A stretch of DNA of 64,000 nt. It comes from Cephalopachus bancanus (lineage: Eukaryota > Chordata > Mammalia > Primates > Tarsiidae). Made by a program: the position numbers and the translations under genes. Location: assembly GCA_027257055.1 (NCBI GenBank), contig JAPVLO010000056.1, positions 1 through 64,000 on the forward strand, written 5' to 3'. Positions within the stretch are counted from its first letter, which is position 1. Each line of letters begins with the position of its first letter. The notes under the pieces are model-generated. The model was given only the letters and a program-made list of their open reading frames with translations, searched no databases and was not told the origin of the DNA. Positions 1-64,000 of the stretch are shown one piece after another.

Positions 1-122
1 GAAGGGGGAGGATTGCTTGAGCCCAGAAGTGCAAGGCTACAGCGAGGCATGATGGCACCACGGCACTCCAACCTGGGCAACAGAGTAAGATCCTGTCTCA
101 AAAACAAAACAAAACAAAAAAA
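1..122 (+). mobile_element. Alu right arm, cut by the window start
   Basis: AluJ-like right monomer ending in an A-rich tail with (CAAAA) units. Its beginning lies before the window. Confidence 0.8.
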
Positions 123-251
123 CCCAGTGAACTATCACTATTCGTTCCCCTGAATGACTAAAACTTTTTAAACTGACAATATCAAATGTTGGCAAGAATA
201 TGGAACAATGGAAACTCTCACATTGCTTGTGGAAGGGTAAATTGATTCAGT

Positions 252-724
252 TCCTGCTGTGGTTTGAATGTTTGTGCCCCCTCCAAAATTCATGTTGCAC
301 CTTAGTCTCCACCGGGCTTGGTGGTTCAAGCTTGTAATTCTAGCACTCTGGGAGGTGGAGGTGAGAGGATTGCCTGAGCTCAGGGGGGTTTGAGACCAGC
401 CTGAGCAACATGGCAAGACCTTGTCTCTACAATAAATCAAAACGTTAGCCAGGCGTGTGGCACATGCCTGTGGCTCTAGCTACTTGGAAGGCTGAGGGGG
501 AAGGATCACTTGAGTCCAGTGGGTCGAGGCTGCGGTGGCTGTGAGTGTGCTGCTGCATTCCAGCCTGGGCAACAGTGTGAGACTCCAACTCAAAAAAAAA
601 AAAAAAAAAGGAAACTTAGTCTCCAATGCAATTCTTGAGAAGTGGAGCTTCAAGGAGATGGTTACATCTTGGAGGCTTCTCCCTCAGGAATGGGATTAAG
701 GCTTTTATAAAAGAGAAGGCACGT
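252..724 (+). mobile_element. MaLR-type (MST/MLT1-like) LTR fragment, split by an Alu
   Basis: Pieces 252-310 ('tgctgtggtttgaatg' start) and 611-724 ('ggaatgggattaaggctttt' style) read as one ERVL-MaLR LTR. It sits inside the L1 and carries the Alu at 311-610. Confidence 0.6.
311..610 (+). mobile_element. Alu, full length
   Basis: Dimeric with poly(A); target-site duplication CTTAGTCTCC at 301-310 and 615-624 inside the MaLR LTR. Confidence 0.85.
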
Positions 725-1043
725 TAAGGCGCAATGATTTATACCTGCAATTTCAGCACTTTGGGAGACCAAGGTGGGAGGATTGCCTGAGTCCAGGGGT
801 TTGAGACCAGGCCTGGGCAACTTGGTGAAACCTCATCTCTACAATAAATCAAAAAATTAGCTGGGCATGGTGGCGTGTGTCTGTAGGTCCAGCTACTTGG
901 AAGGCTGAGGCAGAAGGATCGCCTGAGCCCAGTAGGTCAAGGCTGCGGTGGCCAGGAGTGTACCACTGCCCTCCAGCCTGGGCAATAGAGTGAGACTCTG
1001 ATTCAAAAACAAAACAAAACAAAACAAAACAGAACAAAAAAAC
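725..1043 (+). mobile_element. Alu, full length
   Basis: Dimeric, diverged left end, tail of (CAAAA) units. Sits at the MaLR/L1 junction. Confidence 0.83.
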
Positions 1044-1190
1044 CTGTTTATCTCCTAAAGCTATAAATTTGCCTGCACTATGATCCAGAAAGTCTACCCC
1101 TAGATAAAGAAATGTAATAGCACATCAGAAGTCATGTACAACAACGTTCACAGTCACTTTATTAATAATATCTCCAAAGTAGGAACAGTT

Positions 1191-1318
1191 TTTATTTTTT
1201 TTAATCGGAGTCTCACTCTGTCGTCCATGCTGGAGTGCAATGGCATGCTCACGGCCACCGTAGCCTTGACCTCCTGGTCTCAGGTGATTCTTTCACCTCA
1301 GCCTTCCAAGTAGTTGAA
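1191..1318 (-). mobile_element. Alu right arm, antisense
   Basis: Starts with a T-rich tail and stops after the right arm, 150 bases upstream of coding exon 1. Confidence 0.75.
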
Positions 1319-1399
1319 CAATGCGGGTCATGGTGGAGGGGGGTGACAGGAGAGAGGGGCATGGTCCTCAAGGTCCTTGCAAAGGGCCCCTCCTCCTAA

Positions 1400-62930
<61,531 letters not shown>

Positions 62931-62981
62931 TGTCCTCGAGCCCCCGTCCTCCTCAGGTGGCCTAGGCCCAGCCGGGTGCAC

Positions 62982-62987
62982 TATAAA
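62982..62987 (+). terminator. MROH7: Probable variant poly(A) signal of MROH7
   Basis: TATAAA lies 52 bases after the stop and is followed by the T/G-rich stretch catgtgttttacctg and cctgagcgtgtcc. No AATAAA occurs nearby. A variant hexamer with a GU-rich downstream region is the best candidate; a weak signal would fit the MROH7-TTC4 read-through transcripts known in human. Confidence 0.5.
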
Positions 62988-63154
62988 TGCCATGTGTTTT
63001 ACCTGTCTCTCCTGAGCGTGTCCTCATAGGAGATGCGGCAGGCTTGGAGCCGCCATTGCTCTGTGTGACAGTTTGCGCGAAGAGCATAACCTTCATCTGT
63101 CCATCCGGTCCCTTTGGCTAACTGTGTACTGACACATAAAGTAAACAGTTTGAT

Positions 63155-63235
63155 CCATGTTGGGAAGCTGAGGCTCAGAGAGGTGAAGTGGCTTGCCCAC
63201 AGCCACACAGCAAATCTGCTGGATGTCTCAGTTTC
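63155..63235 (-). mobile_element. MIR fragment, antisense
   Basis: 'ggaagctgaggctcagagag' and 'cttgcccacagccacacagc'. Confidence 0.65.
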
Positions 63236-63399
63236 CCCTCCTTCACATTATAATAACAAAAGGAGATGATGATTTGGGTGGCCCTTAGGGGAAAGGAGGG
63301 GGAAAGAAGAGACAACCCCGCGACGTCATGCGTATCCCAGAATTCTGATCTCCCAGTCCCACCCTCGATCTTTGCCCAGCAACTGACCATCACTGATTC

Positions 63400-63490
63400 T
63401 AGCGATATTTACGGAGCACTTAACCTGGGCCAGGCCTCTTCTGAGATTCCAGTGATGAGTGAAGCCCAGTTCCAGGCCAGGCCCTGAGTA
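63400..63490 (-). mobile_element. L2 tail fragment, antisense
   Basis: 'acggagcacttaacctgggc' and following text. Confidence 0.5.
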
Positions 63491-63503
63491 GTTCATGGTC
63501 TGA

Positions 63504-63722
63504 TGCAGTGGTTCTCAACCAGGGGAGATTTTGACCCCCCGGGGACTACTGAACCATGTCTGGAGACGTTCCCGGCTGTTACAATGTTGAAGGTGGGTGC
63601 TTTTATCATCTAATGGGTAAAGGCCAGGGTTGCTGCTAAACATCCTTCAGTAATTCCCAGGACAGTCCTCACAAAGAACGATCTATCCCAAATTGTCAAA
63701 AGTGTCAAGGTGGAGAAACTTT
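63504..63722 (+). mobile_element. MER5-type hAT-Charlie DNA transposon remnant
   Basis: Terminal inverted repeat wording CAGTGGTTCTCAACC at the left and ggtggagaaactttg at the right, with 'tgtctggagacgttcccggc' and 'ccagggttgctgctaaacat' inside. Non-autonomous, no transposase. Confidence 0.8.
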
Positions 63723-63736
63723 GGCCAAATGATAAA

Positions 63737-64000
63737 GGCTGGGCATAATGAATGGCTTATACCTGTTATCCCAGCACTTTGGGAGGCTGAGGCAGGAAGA
63801 TCACTTGATACCAGGCATTTGGTCCACATAGCAGGACCCTAGCTCTACAAAAACTTAAAAATTAGCCAGGCATGGTGGCTCACACCTGTAGTCCTAGCAA
63901 TTCTGGAGGCTGAGGTCATGGGAGGATCGCTTGAGCCCAGGAGGTCAAGGTTGCCATGAGCTATGCTCATGCAACTGCACTCCAGCCTGGGCGACAGTGA
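63737..64000 (+). mobile_element. Alu, sense, cut by the window end
   Basis: Older-type dimer; stops at 'gcctgggcgacagtga' at the window edge. Confidence 0.83.

Larger units (their letters stand above)
123..1190 (+). mobile_element. Old LINE-1 ORF2 3' region, interrupted
   Basis: Fragments 123-251 (wording near 'gttggcaagaatatggaaca') and 1046-1190 ('ctatgatccagaaagtctac' style) are consecutive pieces of the usual L1 ORF2 end. Between them sit a MaLR-like LTR fragment and two Alus. Confidence 0.7.

Overview
The window is a piece of primate nuclear genome carrying one large multi-exon protein-coding gene on the + strand, embedded in introns packed with Alu SINEs and older LINE-1, L2, MIR and LTR debris. 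Joining 22 coding exons by GT-AG boundaries and compatible phases gives one uninterrupted 3,897-nt reading frame (1,298 codons plus stop, 1583 to 62930). I recognise the product from recalled family sequence as the MROH7 orthologue (maestro heat-like repeat family member 7, formerly HEATR8/C1orf175; about 1,320 residues in human). No break, frameshift or in-frame stop was found, so the gene looks functional. Any upstream non-coding exons and the promoter lie before the window. The downstream neighbour in human, TTC4, is not reached.

The Alu elements indicate the organism. They are ordinary two-arm Alus, so the host is a primate. They lack the signatures I know from human and monkey AluS/AluY, from lemur Alus, and from galago/loris tRNA-Alu fusions. 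Instead, most share a left arm containing the motif TTTGATTTATTGTAGAGATG (read on the strand opposite the Alu) and words such as 'gcctgagcccgtgggttcgag'-like text in place of the usual left-arm sequence. By exclusion a tarsier is the best guess; this is an inference.

Layout. 1-1468: end of an upstream intron, an L1 interrupted by a MaLR-like LTR and Alus. 1469-2735: first coding exon, with the long Ser/Leu/Pro-rich N-terminus. 2736-15713: a 13-kb intron made almost wholly of repeats, with two antisense LINE-1 bodies riddled with Alus (3969-10655). 15714-27200: exons 2-8 with a GC-rich stretch at 22400-23200 and a 48-bp telomere-like array at 23316-23363. 27200-31000: a sense LINE-1 split by nested Alus. 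31000-39742: exons 9-13, including a tandem duplication of an Alu plus flank at 34593-35416. 39743-50195: a large repeat-filled intron and exons 14-15. 50196-62930: exons 16-22, ending in a TGA and a variant poly(A) signal. 63000-64000: downstream sequence with a MER5-type DNA transposon and a cut-off Alu.

I did not see an undescribed multi-gene system. The points most worth checking are a lineage-specific young Alu subfamily whose B box lies in a tRNA T-arm-like hairpin, the Alu-flank duplication, a tiny retroposed LTR-like transcript end with target-site duplication, the telomere-like array, and several weak splice sites in an otherwise intact gene. Repeat family names come from recognition by eye, and repeat ends are accurate to roughly 5-20 bases.
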